A stretch of DNA of 64,000 bases from Alphaproteobacteria bacterium. Lineage in GTDB: Bacteria; Pseudomonadota; Alphaproteobacteria; Micropepsales; Micropepsaceae. The first letter of the stretch is position 1. Every line of letters starts with the position of its first letter. Made by a program: the position numbers and the translations under genes. Below are positions 18,401-27,766 of the stretch, piece after piece. The stretch is from contig JAFKEU010000011.1 in the NCBI GenBank assembly GCA_017308475.1, positions 1 through 64,000 of the forward strand, in the 5' to 3' direction. The notes beneath the pieces are model-generated. The model saw only the letters and a program-made list of their open reading frames with translations, had not been told where the DNA came from and ran no database searches.

Positions 18401-18912
18401 CGGCCGGCTCGCTGACCGGAATGGGCGACCTGATGGGCGGGGAGGGCATGACCCTGGACAGCCTGGTGCTGCCCTTCAGCTCCAGGAACAATGTGATCAG
18501 CGTGAATGGCGCGCGTGTCGCCGGACCTGCGATCGGCGCCAGCGCCGACGGCTATATCGACCGGCCCAAGGGCCAGATCGCGCTCAAGGGCTCGCTGGTG
18601 CCGATCTTCGGGCTGAACTCCATCATCAGCAATGTGCCGCTTCTGGGCGACATCCTGGCCTCCAGGAAGGGTGAGGGCATTTTCGGCGTGACCTATTCGC
18701 TGAGCGGTGACGCCGAACATCCCGACATCAGCACCAATCCCTTGGCCATGCTGACGCCGGGCATCCTGCGCCGCATCTTCGAGGGGCATATCCCGACCGC
18801 CGCAAACGCGCCGTCCAATGCGCCGCAGAATGCACAGAAGGCGCCGTCCAACGCACAACCGGGAAAGCCGGACACCGATCCGCCCGCCGAAAGAAGCGCT
18901 GCGCCGCAATAG
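15445..18912 (+). CDS. AsmA/YhdP-like giant envelope protein (DUF3971)
   Basis: 1155-aa inner-membrane-anchored periplasmic protein. A single membrane helix (about 17-42) is followed by an all-beta repeating region. The family includes YhdP and TamB relatives that form long grooves thought to carry phospholipids from inner to outer membrane. The N-terminal part (SRDEGRVNLVVLGARMYDSKG ...) resembles the DUF3971 region; the C-terminal part (FNFSGTLTVTKF-like, here PDFTGTLTVTKFSMVNQ, then GDLMGGEGMTLDSLVLPF and NPLAMLTPGILRRIFEG) is the AsmA-like C-terminal domain. The tail is Asn/Ala/Pro-rich. The start is GTG. It is divergent from bcp and converges on tyrS with 23 bp between the stops. Confidence 0.85.
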   Translation: MTLPFARFIKAHHISRAALFAGALAAAVVFFVVGAGVRLLIGPVSLGPLRGTLASAIHDALPGIALDYDQAAIEWSRDEGRVNLVVLGARMYDSKGRIVAQAPKADIDLAAAPFLSGHVVVRRITLVGVQLTLVHLKEGGIRLGLQKDLGSEDLIRRLSDVIEARGSTSSSLESFAVRNARLAIMDEPSGLFVVAPRASLTMRSRGSDILLAFDADTEISGRKSHVTANVLLPPGQAPLRGDLTVSRLDLRALAANARRYAVLKDVPLTASASVRFAMKPGGALDNADFDLTAQGNIPARLLKDKALHVRQMRLTGHYEGTGRRLTLKTADLDAREGRMRGRGEGTFVYADGALDQIKARLSFEHIAVNAPGLFEQPVSFQSLVVEGAWLSAARRFEVSRAALAAPGFSLTASGALALKDTGAPGLSAHAHIDQLPVRTLLHYWPLALAPGAREWIDANIFAGSIGPLEATCNFAPGMMDRPVLPEDSVNMTFAMQGVEGAYINGLTHATGIEGNALLTGDTFRANFTGGRIGPIIASRGTALIPELHKVGTVGSFGVHVDGTMPDIMRLIDMTPLNYARRFGIDPRQTGGTAGADLSFQVPMLADLPVDDVGIGVKAHVDGFGVTLGRIKVHDGAVDFDIDNDRLHQTGVIGMADSRLAVDWTEDLKTQDNITTRLSVKGNMTEAVRAQLGVNLQRYFRGTVPITAQITGHRGALVQADVAVDFTPALLSVPIVNLEKSPGEAATGHVVANFAPGNVLTDETISIGGPVLNATGTATFARGGELTSLAFPSIKMGALNDLAFQLQRGPGGNDYTLRGRSLDGSKVGRNGTGQTGARGASGAPADETPEGRFHVSMQLGRLAMRDGVSITPFSMDLTGVGERPATLSLSGALALDRNAGSPGAPIGANIVAVPEGRRLTLTAADAGLLMRGLFAFESMRNGALNATAILPGRATDTSDGKAPDFTGTLTVTKFSMVNQSLLARLFSAGSLTGMGDLMGGEGMTLDSLVLPFSSRNNVISVNGARVAGPAIGASADGYIDRPKGQIALKGSLVPIFGLNSIISNVPLLGDILASRKGEGIFGVTYSLSGDAEHPDISTNPLAMLTPGILRRIFEGHIPTAANAPSNAPQNAQKAPSNAQPGKPDTDPPAERSAAPQ

Positions 18913-18935
18913 CGATGTCCGCCGGGGCGTGGAGT

Positions 18936-20183
18936 CTAGAGTGGCCTCACGAGCACATGACGCTTCTTGCCGCTGGACAGTTTGAGCACGCCGTCCTTGT
19001 TCAGCGCCGAGCTGTCCACGGTCAGGCGTGGATCGCTCACGGCCGTATCATTCAGCTTCAACCCGTTGTTGATGATGAGTTTGCGTGCTTCCGAATTGGA
19101 AGCCGCCAGGCCGGCCGCGACCGCAAGATTGAGAATCCCGTCCGGCAGCCTGGCGCTGACGGTTGGAAGCCCTTCGGCGGTTACGCCTTCCTCGAACGCC
19201 CGGCGCGCGGTTTCCGACGCCGCTTCCGCCGCCGCCCGGCCGTGCAGGATGGCGGTCGCTTCGGTCGCCAGCACTTTCTTGGCCTCGTTCAGTTCGGCAC
19301 CTTCCAGTATCTCCAGCCGCGCGATCTCGGCTTGCGGCATGTCAGAGAACAGGCGCAGGAAGCGGCCCACATCGCGGTCCTCGGTGTTGCGCCAGAACTG
19401 CCAGTAGTCATACGGCGATACGCGGTTCGCATTCAGCCACACCGCGCCGGCGGCGGTCTTGCCCATCTTGGCGCCCGACGCGGTGGTGATCAGCGGCGTA
19501 GTCAGGCCGAAGAGCTGCGCGCCTTCCATGCGCCGCCCCAGTTCGATGCCCGAAACGATATTGCCCCACTGGTCCGAGCCCGAAGACTGCAGGCGGCAGC
19601 CATAGCGCTTGTAAAGCTCGACAAAGTCATAGGCCTGCATGATGGAATAGTTGAATTCCAGGAAGGACAGCGGCTGGTCGCGGTCAAGCCGCAGCTTCAC
19701 CGAGTCCATGGTCAGCATGCGGTTGACCGAGAAGTGGCGTCCCACCTCGCGCAGGAAGGGAATGTATTCAAGCTTGTCCAGCCATTCGGCATTGTCGACC
19801 AGGATGGCGTCGCTCGGCCCGTCGCCGAATTTCAGCAGATGCCGGATGCCGGAGAGGATCGACTGCTTGTTGTGTTCAATCTGTTCGTTGGTGAGAAGCT
19901 GGCGCGTCTCGTCCTTGCCGGAGGGATCACCCGCCTTGGTGGTGCCCCCGCCCATCAAAAGGATCGGCTTGTGCCCGGCCTGCTGGATGCGGCGCAGGGT
20001 CATCAGCTGCACCAGATTGCCTACATGCAGGCTGTCGGCGGTGCAGTCGAAACCGATATAGGCGGTGACGCGCTCCCGCCCGAACAGGGCGTCCAGGTCC
20101 TGCGGCGCCGAGCAATCGTAATAGGCCCCGCGTGCCGCGAAGGTCTTGAGGAATTCGGACTGGAATTGCGGCGCGGCGGGCAT
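18936..20183 (-). CDS. tyrS: Tyrosyl-tRNA synthetase
   Basis: Charges tRNA-Tyr with tyrosine in the cytoplasm. 415 aa from [13 protein letters not shown]. The class I HIGH signature appears as SLHVGNLV in the Rossmann fold; tyrosine and tRNA contacts include [13 protein letters not shown] and GSDQWGNI. The KMSKS loop reads GAKMGKT. The C-terminal S4 RNA-binding domain is present ([19 protein letters not shown]). An ATG at 20216 in frame would lengthen it by 11 residues, but homologues begin near the chosen start. It is divergent from anmK with 40 bp between starts, so both promoters must be compact or overlapping. Confidence 0.96.
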   Translation of the reverse strand: MPAAPQFQSEFLKTFAARGAYYDCSAPQDLDALFGRERVTAYIGFDCTADSLHVGNLVQLMTLRRIQQAGHKPILLMGGGTTKAGDPSGKDETRQLLTNEQIEHNKQSILSGIRHLLKFGDGPSDAILVDNAEWLDKLEYIPFLREVGRHFSVNRMLTMDSVKLRLDRDQPLSFLEFNYSIMQAYDFVELYKRYGCRLQSSGSDQWGNIVSGIELGRRMEGAQLFGLTTPLITTASGAKMGKTAAGAVWLNANRVSPYDYWQFWRNTEDRDVGRFLRLFSDMPQAEIARLEILEGAELNEAKKVLATEATAILHGRAAAEAASETARRAFEEGVTAEGLPTVSARLPDGILNLAVAAGLAASNSEARKLIINNGLKLNDTAVSDPRLTVDSSALNKDGVLKLSSGKKRHVLVRPL

Positions 20184-20223
20184 GATATTGACTCTGGATC
20201 GACGGGCAGGCGGCATAGCACGA

Positions 20224-21405
20224 ATGGCGCAGATTGAAAAAGTCATCGGCTTGATGAGCGGCACCTCGCTGGACGGCGTGGATGCGGCCCTGCTGGAAAC
20301 CGACGGAGAGCAGGTCGCACGCCCCGGCCCCTGCCTGACCATACCCTATGATGGGGACACGCGCGCCCTGCTGCGCGCCGCCCTTGATGATGCCCGTGAT
20401 GTCGCCGAAGGCGCGCCGGTGCCCCAGTCGATCCGCGAGGCCGAGCGCCACCTGACCGAGGCGCATGCCATGGCGGTGAAGGCGCTGCTGGACAGGGCGG
20501 GGCTGGAGGCCGGCGCCGTGGCCCTGATCGGCTTTCACGGCCAGACTATCCTGCACCGGCCGCAGCGGCACTGGACCTGGCAGATCGGCGATGGCGCGCT
20601 CCTGGCGCGGCTGACCGGCATCGATGTGGTCAATGATTTCCGCAGCGCAGACGTGAAGGCGGGCGGGCAGGGTGCACCGCTGATGCCGCTGTATCACGCG
20701 GTGCTCGTGCGACAACTCAGGTCAGGCTCCCCCTTCGGTGCGAAGCACCAGGAAGGGGGAGATGCCGTAGCTGGCCCTCGGGCCAGCGAAGGCAGAGGGG
20801 GTTCACCTGTCGTGGTTGTGAACATAGGTGGCGTGGCGCAGGTGACCTACGTGAACGGCGATCAGGTGATCGCCTTCGATACCGGCCCCGGCAACGCGCC
20901 GATCGACGACTGGATGCACAGCCATTCCGGCCGTCCGGTGGACGAGGACGGCGCCTTCGCCGCCACCGGCAAGGTGAACGACGCGGCGCTGGCCGCGATG
21001 CTGGCCAATCCGTTCTTCGACCGGGCACCGCCCAAATCGCTGGACCGGATGGATTTCGGCATGGACGCGGTGAAAGACCTGCCGCCCGCCGACGGCGCCG
21101 CCACCCTGACCGCCTTTACCGCCGCGTCACTCGCCGCCGCGCGCGCCCATTTTCCCGAACCGGCCGCGACCTGGATCGTCAGCGGCGGCGGGCGTCACAA
21201 CAGGACGCTCATGGCGATGCTGAAGGCGCGGGTGAACGCGCCGGTACTGGCCGCCGAAGATGTTGGCTGGGATGGCGACGGGCTGGAAGCCCAGGGCTTT
21301 GCCTATCTGGCCATGCGCTCGAAGCTGGGACTGCCGCTGTCGCTGCCGACCACCACGGGTGTCGCCCAGCCGATGACGGGTGGGAAATTTCACCGCAAGC
21401 TCTGA
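20224..21405 (+). CDS. anmK: Anhydro-N-acetylmuramic acid kinase with an in-frame insertion
   Basis: Phosphorylates and opens 1,6-anhydro-MurNAc released during wall turnover, giving MurNAc-6-phosphate for recycling. 393 aa, about 25 longer than the E. coli enzyme. The ATP-binding start [71 protein letters not shown] and SGGGRHN are all present. Between HAVLV and VVVNIGG lie about 34 residues where the family has about 7; the extra residues are encoded by a palindromic DNA element (20718-20808) that keeps the frame open. Most conserved active-site motifs lie outside it, so activity is plausible but unproven. It works with the amidase, PBP1A and M23 enzymes of this window in wall metabolism. 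Confidence 0.93.
   Translation: MAQIEKVIGLMSGTSLDGVDAALLETDGEQVARPGPCLTIPYDGDTRALLRAALDDARDVAEGAPVPQSIREAERHLTEAHAMAVKALLDRAGLEAGAVALIGFHGQTILHRPQRHWTWQIGDGALLARLTGIDVVNDFRSADVKAGGQGAPLMPLYHAVLVRQLRSGSPFGAKHQEGGDAVAGPRASEGRGGSPVVVVNIGGVAQVTYVNGDQVIAFDTGPGNAPIDDWMHSHSGRPVDEDGAFAATGKVNDAALAAMLANPFFDRAPPKSLDRMDFGMDAVKDLPPADGAATLTAFTAASLAAARAHFPEPAATWIVSGGGRHNRTLMAMLKARVNAPVLAAEDVGWDGDGLEAQGFAYLAMRSKLGLPLSLPTTTGVAQPMTGGKFHRKL
20718..20808. repeat. Palindromic element inserted in frame in anmK
   Basis: A ~91-bp element with nested symmetry. Left hairpin: CTCCCCCTTC (20727-20736) pairs with GAAGGGGGAG (20752-20761), with an inner GGTGC/GCACC stem. Right hairpin: GCTGGCCC (20770-20777) pairs with GGGCCAGC (20780-20787). 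An outer CAGGT ... ACCTG and CCCCCT ... AGGGGG bracket both. It adds about 27 codons to anmK without a stop. Its base pattern differs from the coding sequence around it. Confidence 0.8.
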
Positions 21406-21437
21406 TCTTTTGGAATTCCAGAGGCCCGGCTCCCCGA

Positions 21438-21600
21438 ACCGCGCAAAGCGCGGTCGGAGGATAAACTTTACGTCCGGGGCATCCGGTTTCGTTGCGAAAC
21501 CGGGTCGCCCGAATAAATCGGGCGACGGCGAGAAGGACGAACGGTTTTTTTGAAACTGGGCCACCCGGACAGTTCCTAGCGACAGCGTAGGAACGGGTGG
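21438..21600. repeat. Run of four hairpins downstream of anmK
   Basis: Successive perfect or near-perfect stems: ACCGCGC/GCGCGGT (21438-21454); CCGGTTTCG/CGAAACCGG (21483-21503); TCGCCCGA/TCGGGCGA (21505-21525); and CCACCC/GGGTGG enclosing GTTCCTA/TAGGAAC (21561-21600). CGTCC (21471-21475) and GGACG (21535-21539) could close stems two and three into a three-way junction. A T7 run follows at 21545-21551, so this part may also end the anmK transcript. Confidence 0.7.
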
Positions 21601-21604
21601 CTGC

Positions 21605-21630
21605 GAGAAGGCCGCTTTAGCGGCCTTCTC
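21605..21630 (-). terminator. Hairpin overlapping the end of the hydrolase gene
   Basis: Perfect 11-bp stem GAGAAGGCCGC/GCGGCCTTCTC with TTTA loop. The stop codon of the minus-strand hydrolase (21617-21619) lies in the loop and stem, so the hairpin both encodes the last residues and can form at the transcript end. There is no clear T-run after it on the minus strand. Confidence 0.5.
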
Positions 21631-22273
21631 TTGGCTTGCTCATCATGTTGGAGACGTATTCCTTCACCGTCTCGACCACATCGGCTTCGTGCTTGTCGAA
21701 GAAGTGGTTGGCGCCCTCGATCTTCTCATAGGTGATCTTGATGCCCTTCTGTGCAGTCAGCCGGTCGACCAGCTTCTGCACATCGGGCTCGGGCACAACA
21801 TTGTCCTTGGTGCCGTGCACGATCAGGCCCGACGCCGGGCAGGGCGCCAGGAAGGCAAAGTCGTACATGCTGGCCGGCGGGGCGATGGAGACGAAGCCGG
21901 TGATCTCGGGCCGGCGCATCAGAAGCTGCATGCCGATCCAGGCGCCGAAGGAAATGCCGCACACCCACACATGGCTGGGATTGGGATAAAGCGTGTTCAT
22001 CCAGTCCAGCACGGCGGCGGCGTCCGACAATTCGCCCGCGCCATTGTCGAAGCTGCCCTGGCTACGCCCCACGCCGCGGAAATTGAACCTGACGGTGGTG
22101 CAGCCCAGCCCGTGGAACATGTGAAACAGGTCATAGACCAGGGGGTTGTTCATGGTCCCCCCGAACTGGGGGTGGGGGTGCAGGACCAGCGCCATCGGGG
22201 CGCCATTGGCCTTCTGCCGCTGGTAGCGCGCTTCGATGCGGCCGGCAGAACCGGGCAGGATGATATCAGGCAT
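21617..22273 (-). CDS. Alpha/beta hydrolase, serine type
   Basis: 218 aa from MPDIILPGSAG. The fold's nucleophile elbow is CGISFGAWIG, the acid is in VHGTKDNVVPE and the histidine in IEGANHFFDKHE, so a complete catalytic triad is visible. The N-terminal HPHPQFGGTMNNPLV motif with RFNFRGVGRSQGSFD marks a widespread subgroup of small cytoplasmic hydrolases found across proteobacteria, often labelled dienelactone-hydrolase-like or fermentation/respiration-switch-like, without known substrate. No signal peptide. It is divergent from iscR, separated by 267 bp that contain the iscR promoter. Substrate cannot be inferred from context. Confidence 0.88.
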   Translation of the reverse strand: MPDIILPGSAGRIEARYQRQKANGAPMALVLHPHPQFGGTMNNPLVYDLFHMFHGLGCTTVRFNFRGVGRSQGSFDNGAGELSDAAAVLDWMNTLYPNPSHVWVCGISFGAWIGMQLLMRRPEITGFVSIAPPASMYDFAFLAPCPASGLIVHGTKDNVVPEPDVQKLVDRLTAQKGIKITYEKIEGANHFFDKHEADVVETVKEYVSNMMSKPREGR

Positions 22274-22396
22274 GGAGTCTCGTTTCCCAACCACGGCCAT
22301 CTGCAAAGCAAAAAACTCAGGATTTCCGGCCGCTTTCGGCCAAATAATTCACAGGTTTTTCAAAGCCTTGCAGAATAACCCACCAAAACGACGCGA

Positions 22397-22429
22397 ATAC
22401 TTGACCAGGCTACTCGGGAACTCTATATC
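22397..22429 (+). promoter_or_regulatory. iscR promoter with an IscR-type operator
   Basis: TTGACC (22401-22406) and TATATC (22424-22429) are separated by 17 bases, a good -35/-10 pair. Overlapping it, 22397-22421 resembles the E. coli type 1 IscR site: the left half ATACTTGAC matches fully and the right half keeps CTCGGG in register. By family knowledge, cluster-loaded IscR would repress its own operon here. Confidence 0.6.
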
Positions 22430-22540
22430 CCATTCGACCGGGTTTTTCTTGGCCCCTCTCTACACCGGGAAGGGGGTGAAAAAGCAAGGGAAAACGCCCG
22501 TTTCAGGGCCCCGGAATGCGGCGGAAGAAGGAACAGCGCC

Positions 22541-23086
22541 ATGCGGCTGAGCACCAAGGGACGATATGCGGTGATGGCGATGGCGGATCTGGCCGGAAAT
22601 GCCGTGCTGCCAGGCAGTGAGGGCCGTCCCGTGGCCCTGGCCGACATCGCCGCCCGCCAGGACATTTCGCTTTCCTACCTGGAACAGCTTTTCGCCAAGC
22701 TGCGGCGCGGGGGGCTGGTTTCCAGCGTCCGCGGCCCCGGCGGCGGCTATCGCCTGTCGCGCCCGGCCGGCGAGGTGCGGATCGCCGACATCATCATGGC
22801 GGTGGACGAGCCCATCGCCGCCACCCGCTGCAAGACCGGCAGCACCAAGGGCTGCACCAAATCGGGCGCCCGCTGCGTGACCCATGACCTGTGGGAAGAA
22901 CTGGGCCAGCAGATCCATGTTTTCCTGTCTTCCGTCAGCCTGGCCGATGTGGTCGAGCGGCGCGTATTGGGCCGCGCGCGGCCCTGCAACGACATTGGCA
23001 ACGATGCCGGATTCGCTGACGACGGCAATGCCGCGGACTTTGAAAGCAGCATCTCCGCGAACGGCAAGAGCGTCGCGGCCGAGTAG
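22541..23086 (+). CDS. iscR: Rrf2-family iron-sulfur regulator IscR
   Basis: Transcription factor that senses iron-sulfur status by binding a 2Fe-2S cluster. 181 aa. An N-terminal winged helix (MRLSTKGRYAVMAMADLA ... GGGYRLSRPAGEVRIADII) binds DNA. The cluster loop has three cysteines and the conserved histidine: RCKTGSTKGC, then C in GARCVTHDLW, slightly longer spacing than in E. coli. The C-terminal 35 residues are an unconserved tail. It leads the iron-sulfur operon, with iscS starting 6 bp after its stop, and its own promoter carries an IscR-like site. Confidence 0.94.
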   Translation: MRLSTKGRYAVMAMADLAGNAVLPGSEGRPVALADIAARQDISLSYLEQLFAKLRRGGLVSSVRGPGGGYRLSRPAGEVRIADIIMAVDEPIAATRCKTGSTKGCTKSGARCVTHDLWEELGQQIHVFLSSVSLADVVERRVLGRARPCNDIGNDAGFADDGNAADFESSISANGKSVAAE

Positions 23087-23092
23087 AGCACC

Positions 23093-24273
23093 ATGCATTA
23101 TTGCGATCACAACGCCACTTCGCCTCTCAGGCCCGAAAGCCTGGCCGCCATGACCCATGCGCTGGGTGTCTGCGGCAATCCGTCTTCGGTGCATGCCAAT
23201 GGCCGGGCCGCGCGCGCGGTGGTGGACGAGGCGCGCGAGCGCGTCGCCGCGCTGGTGGGTGCGAAAGCCGATCAGGTGATCTTCACCAGCGGCGCCACCG
23301 AGGCCGTTTTCCTGGCACTGCGGGGCGCCGTGGAAGGTTCGCTGGACGAACGGGAAGCCGGCACGGCTTCGCGCATCACCCGCCTGTTCATATCGGGCAT
23401 CGAACATGCCTGCGTGCAGGCCACCGCCCGGCGCGTGGCCGAAGACCTGCCCGGGCTGAGGCTGACCCATCTGCTGGTGACGGCCGATGGCGTGGTGGAT
23501 ACCGAGGCGCTGCGCGTCGCCCTGCGCGAAGGCAAGGGCCGCACCCTTGTGGCGGTCATGGCGGCCAACAACGAGACCGGCGTGATCCAGCCCCTGGCCG
23601 AAGTCTCGCGCCTGGCCCGCGAGGCCGGTGCGCTGCTGCTGGTCGATGCGGTGCCTGCCGCGGGCAAGACGGCACTGGATTTTTCGCTGTGCGACTACAT
23701 GGTGCTGTCGGCGCACAAGATGGGCGGCCCGCAGGGGGTGGGCGCGCTGATCGTTGCCGATGGCGCACCGCTGCGTCCCCAGATCCTGGGCGGTGGCCAG
23801 CAGAAGGGTCTGCGCGCGGGCACCGAGAACCTGGCCGGCATCGCGGGATTCGGGGCTGCGGCCCACACGCTGCTGGGCGCCGATGGCGAGCGCGCGCGCC
23901 TGGTGCACCTGACCGAACGCTTCGAAGCGGCGCTGAAAAAGGCGCTGCCCGACACGGTCATCTTCGGTGCCGCCGCCGAGCGTCTTTGCAGCACCAGCAA
24001 TTTCGCCATTCCCGGCATTACCGCCGAATCCGCGCTGATCGCGCTGGACCTTGACGGCGTGTGCATGAGTGCGGGCGCCACCTGTTCCTCCGGCAGGATC
24101 GCGCCTTCGCATGTGCTGGCGGCGATGGGTGTTGCACCGGAACTGTCCCAGGCCGCGCTGCGCGCCAGCTTCGGCTGGAGCAACACCAACGAAGACGTCC
24201 AGGCCGCGGTGGAATCGCTGGTCAAGCTGGCCGAGCGCAGCCGCCGCTCGCCGCAAACCGACAGGGCAGCCTG

Positions 24274-24274
<1 letters not shown>
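23093..24274 (+). CDS. iscS: Cysteine desulfurase, IscS/NifS class
   Basis: PLP enzyme that takes sulfur from L-cysteine, forming a persulfide and alanine. 393 aa. N-terminal [12 protein letters not shown] and [17 protein letters not shown] lysine in [12 protein letters not shown]; the arginine-containing [13 protein letters not shown]; and the catalytic cysteine on the loop [10 protein letters not shown]. It belongs to group I desulfurases. The same operon also encodes a group II enzyme (sufS), so it has two sulfur donors. Its stop overlaps the sufB start (TGATG). Confidence 0.93.
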
Positions 24275-25731
<1,457 letters not shown>

Positions 25732-25746
25732 TTCGCTTCTTCACAT

Positions 25747-25847
25747 GTCATGGCCCGCGAATGCGGGCCACCCAGGTGATGCCGCGAGAGGCTTGCAGCA
25801 AGAGCGCCTGTGTCAACTGGATGGCCCGCACTCCGGTGGACCATGAC
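25747..25847. repeat. ~100-bp inverted-repeat element between sufB and sufC
   Basis: The left arm (25747-25779) begins GTCATGGCCCGC and the right arm (25813-25847) ends with ACCATGAC; the arms are imperfect reverse complements (about 25 of 33 positions agree by eye). Inside the left arm, GGCCCGC/GCGGGCC (25752-25769) forms a perfect 7-bp hairpin with GAAT loop. The element fills almost the whole sufB-sufC gap, while the other suf junctions overlap or nearly touch. Confidence 0.7.
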
Positions 25848-25869
25848 AATTTTACTTTGGATTTGTTCG

Positions 25870-26619
25870 ATGCTTGAGATCAAAAACCTGCACGTCGCCG
25901 TCGAGGGCAAGGAAATCCTCAAGGGCCTGACGCTCTCCATCGGGGCGGGCGAAGTGCATGCCATCATGGGCCCCAACGGTTCGGGCAAGTCCACGCTGTC
26001 CTATGTGCTGGCGGGCCGCGCCGGTTATGACATCACCGAAGGCTCCATTGCCTATGGCGGCGAGGACATGGCCGCCATGCCGCCGGAGGAGCGCGCCGCC
26101 AAGGGCGTGTTCCTGGCCATGCAGTATCCGGTGGAAATTCCCGGCGTCACCACCATGACCTTCCTCAAGACGGCGCTGAATTCCCAGCGCCGCGCAAGAG
26201 GCGACGCCGACCTGGACGCAGTGGGCGTCCTCAAGCTGGTGCGCGCCAAGGCGAAGACGCTGAACGTGTCGGAAGAAATGCTCAAGCGCGCGCTCAATGT
26301 CGGCTTTTCCGGCGGCGAGAAGAAGCGCCTGGAAATCCTGCAGATGGCGCTGTTCGAGCCGAAGCTGGCGATCCTGGACGAAACCGATTCCGGCCTCGAC
26401 ATCGATGCGTTGCGTCTGGTGGCGGAAGGCGTCAACGGCCTGCGCTCGCCCGAACGGGCCATGCTGGTGATCACGCACTATCAGCGCCTGCTGGATTACA
26501 TCGTGCCCGACCGGATCCATGTGCTGGCTGGTGGCCGCATCGTTGCCGAAGGCGGCAAGGAACTGGCGCTGGAACTGGAAGCCAAGGGTTATGAACATAT
26601 CGTGGGCCAAGCAGCATGA
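25870..26619 (+). CDS. sufC: SUF ATPase subunit SufC
   Basis: ABC-type ATPase that drives conformational change in the SufBCD complex. 249 aa from MLEIKNLHVAVEGKEILKG; the frame is open 20 codons further upstream but that part lies in the repeat element. Walker A GPNGSGKST, signature SGGEKKRLE, Walker B AILDETDSGLD with the SufC-typical DETDSGLD, and the switch histidine in MLVITHYQRLL are all present. No membrane segment, as expected for the soluble SUF ATPase. sufD begins 25 bp after its stop. Confidence 0.97.
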   Translation: MLEIKNLHVAVEGKEILKGLTLSIGAGEVHAIMGPNGSGKSTLSYVLAGRAGYDITEGSIAYGGEDMAAMPPEERAAKGVFLAMQYPVEIPGVTTMTFLKTALNSQRRARGDADLDAVGVLKLVRAKAKTLNVSEEMLKRALNVGFSGGEKKRLEILQMALFEPKLAILDETDSGLDIDALRLVAEGVNGLRSPERAMLVITHYQRLLDYIVPDRIHVLAGGRIVAEGGKELALELEAKGYEHIVGQAA

Positions 26620-26644
26620 CTGTGCCCGGCATGATGGTGCTTCC

Positions 26645-27766
26645 ATGAGTGCTTTATCCGCCATCGCCCTGTCGGAACAGCGGCGCGCCAGGGCGGCTGC
26701 GCTGGTGAACGAGCGCGGGCTGCCCCACCGGCGCATCGAGGAATGGAAATATTCCGACCTGCGCGCCGCGCTGGGCGAAGCCGGCGTGGGCGCGGTGGTG
26801 GCCGAATATCTGGTCAAAAGCCTGCCCTATGGCATGGATGTGTGGGACCTGGCGCGCCCAAATCCGCCGGCCTGGGTGACGCGGAATTTCGCGCATGAGT
26901 CCGGCAACACCATGAACGCCGCCTCGCTGGCATTGTCGGATGGCGGCATCGCCCTTCGCGTGCCCAGGGGGCTCGCGCCGGCCGAGCCGCTGAAGCTGGA
27001 TTTCACCGGGCCCGGCCATCTGCGCGCGCTGCTTGTGGTGGAAGAGGGCGCTTCGCTCAATCTGGTCGAAGGCGTTACCGCCGCCGATTTCCGCAATGTC
27101 GGTTTCGAGATCGTGCTGGGCGAAGGCGCAAGCCTGGAGCATATGCGCATCTGCCCGGCGCTGGACAACGCCGTGCTGGTCGAGGAAGCCGCCGTGCGCG
27201 TTGCCGCGGGCGCCATCTATCGCGGCCATTTCACCGGCTTCGGCGCGCGCCTGTCGCGCATGGAGCTTGAGATCGCGCTGGAAGGCGCGGGGGCGCAGGC
27301 GCATCTGTCCGGCGTGGCGCTGCTGGACGGCGCCCGCCACAGCGATATCACCACCCATGTCACTCATGCGGCGGGCAATACGGTCAGCACCCAGCTGTTC
27401 AAGCATGTCGCGGCGGGCAAGGGCCATGCCATCTATCAGGGCAGGGTCACGGTGGCGAAGGGTGCCGACGGCAGCGACAGCCGCCAGACCGCCAAGGCGC
27501 TGCTTCTGGGCGAAACGGCGGAAGCCGATCTCAAGCCCGAACTGGAAATCTTTGCCGATGACGTCAAATGCGCCCATGGCGCGGCGGTGGGCGACCTGGA
27601 CGCGGAATCGCTGTTCTACCTGCGCGCCCGCGGCATCCCGGAGGCACATGCGCGGCGCATGCTGCTGCAGGCATTCCTGGAAGATGCGGTGGCCCAGATC
27701 GCCGACATGGACAACCGCGAACTGGCCCGCACCGAACTTCTGACCGCGCTGGAGGCCGTGACATGA
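26645..27766 (+). CDS. sufD: Fe-S cluster scaffold subunit SufD
   Basis: Partner of SufB in the SufBC2D scaffold. 373 aa from MSALSAIALSEQRRAR. An N-terminal helical part has GLPHRRIEEWKYSDLRAAL, the usual SufD opening. The beta-helix core and the C-terminal ELEIFADDVKCAHGAAVGDLD with YLRARGIPEAHARRMLLQAF are diagnostic; the histidine in CAHGA is the residue implicated in cluster assembly in E. coli. Its stop overlaps the sufS start (ATGA), indicating translational coupling. Confidence 0.96.
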   Translation: MSALSAIALSEQRRARAAALVNERGLPHRRIEEWKYSDLRAALGEAGVGAVVAEYLVKSLPYGMDVWDLARPNPPAWVTRNFAHESGNTMNAASLALSDGGIALRVPRGLAPAEPLKLDFTGPGHLRALLVVEEGASLNLVEGVTAADFRNVGFEIVLGEGASLEHMRICPALDNAVLVEEAAVRVAAGAIYRGHFTGFGARLSRMELEIALEGAGAQAHLSGVALLDGARHSDITTHVTHAAGNTVSTQLFKHVAAGKGHAIYQGRVTVAKGADGSDSRQTAKALLLGETAEADLKPELEIFADDVKCAHGAAVGDLDAESLFYLRARGIPEAHARRMLLQAFLEDAVAQIADMDNRELARTELLTALEAVT

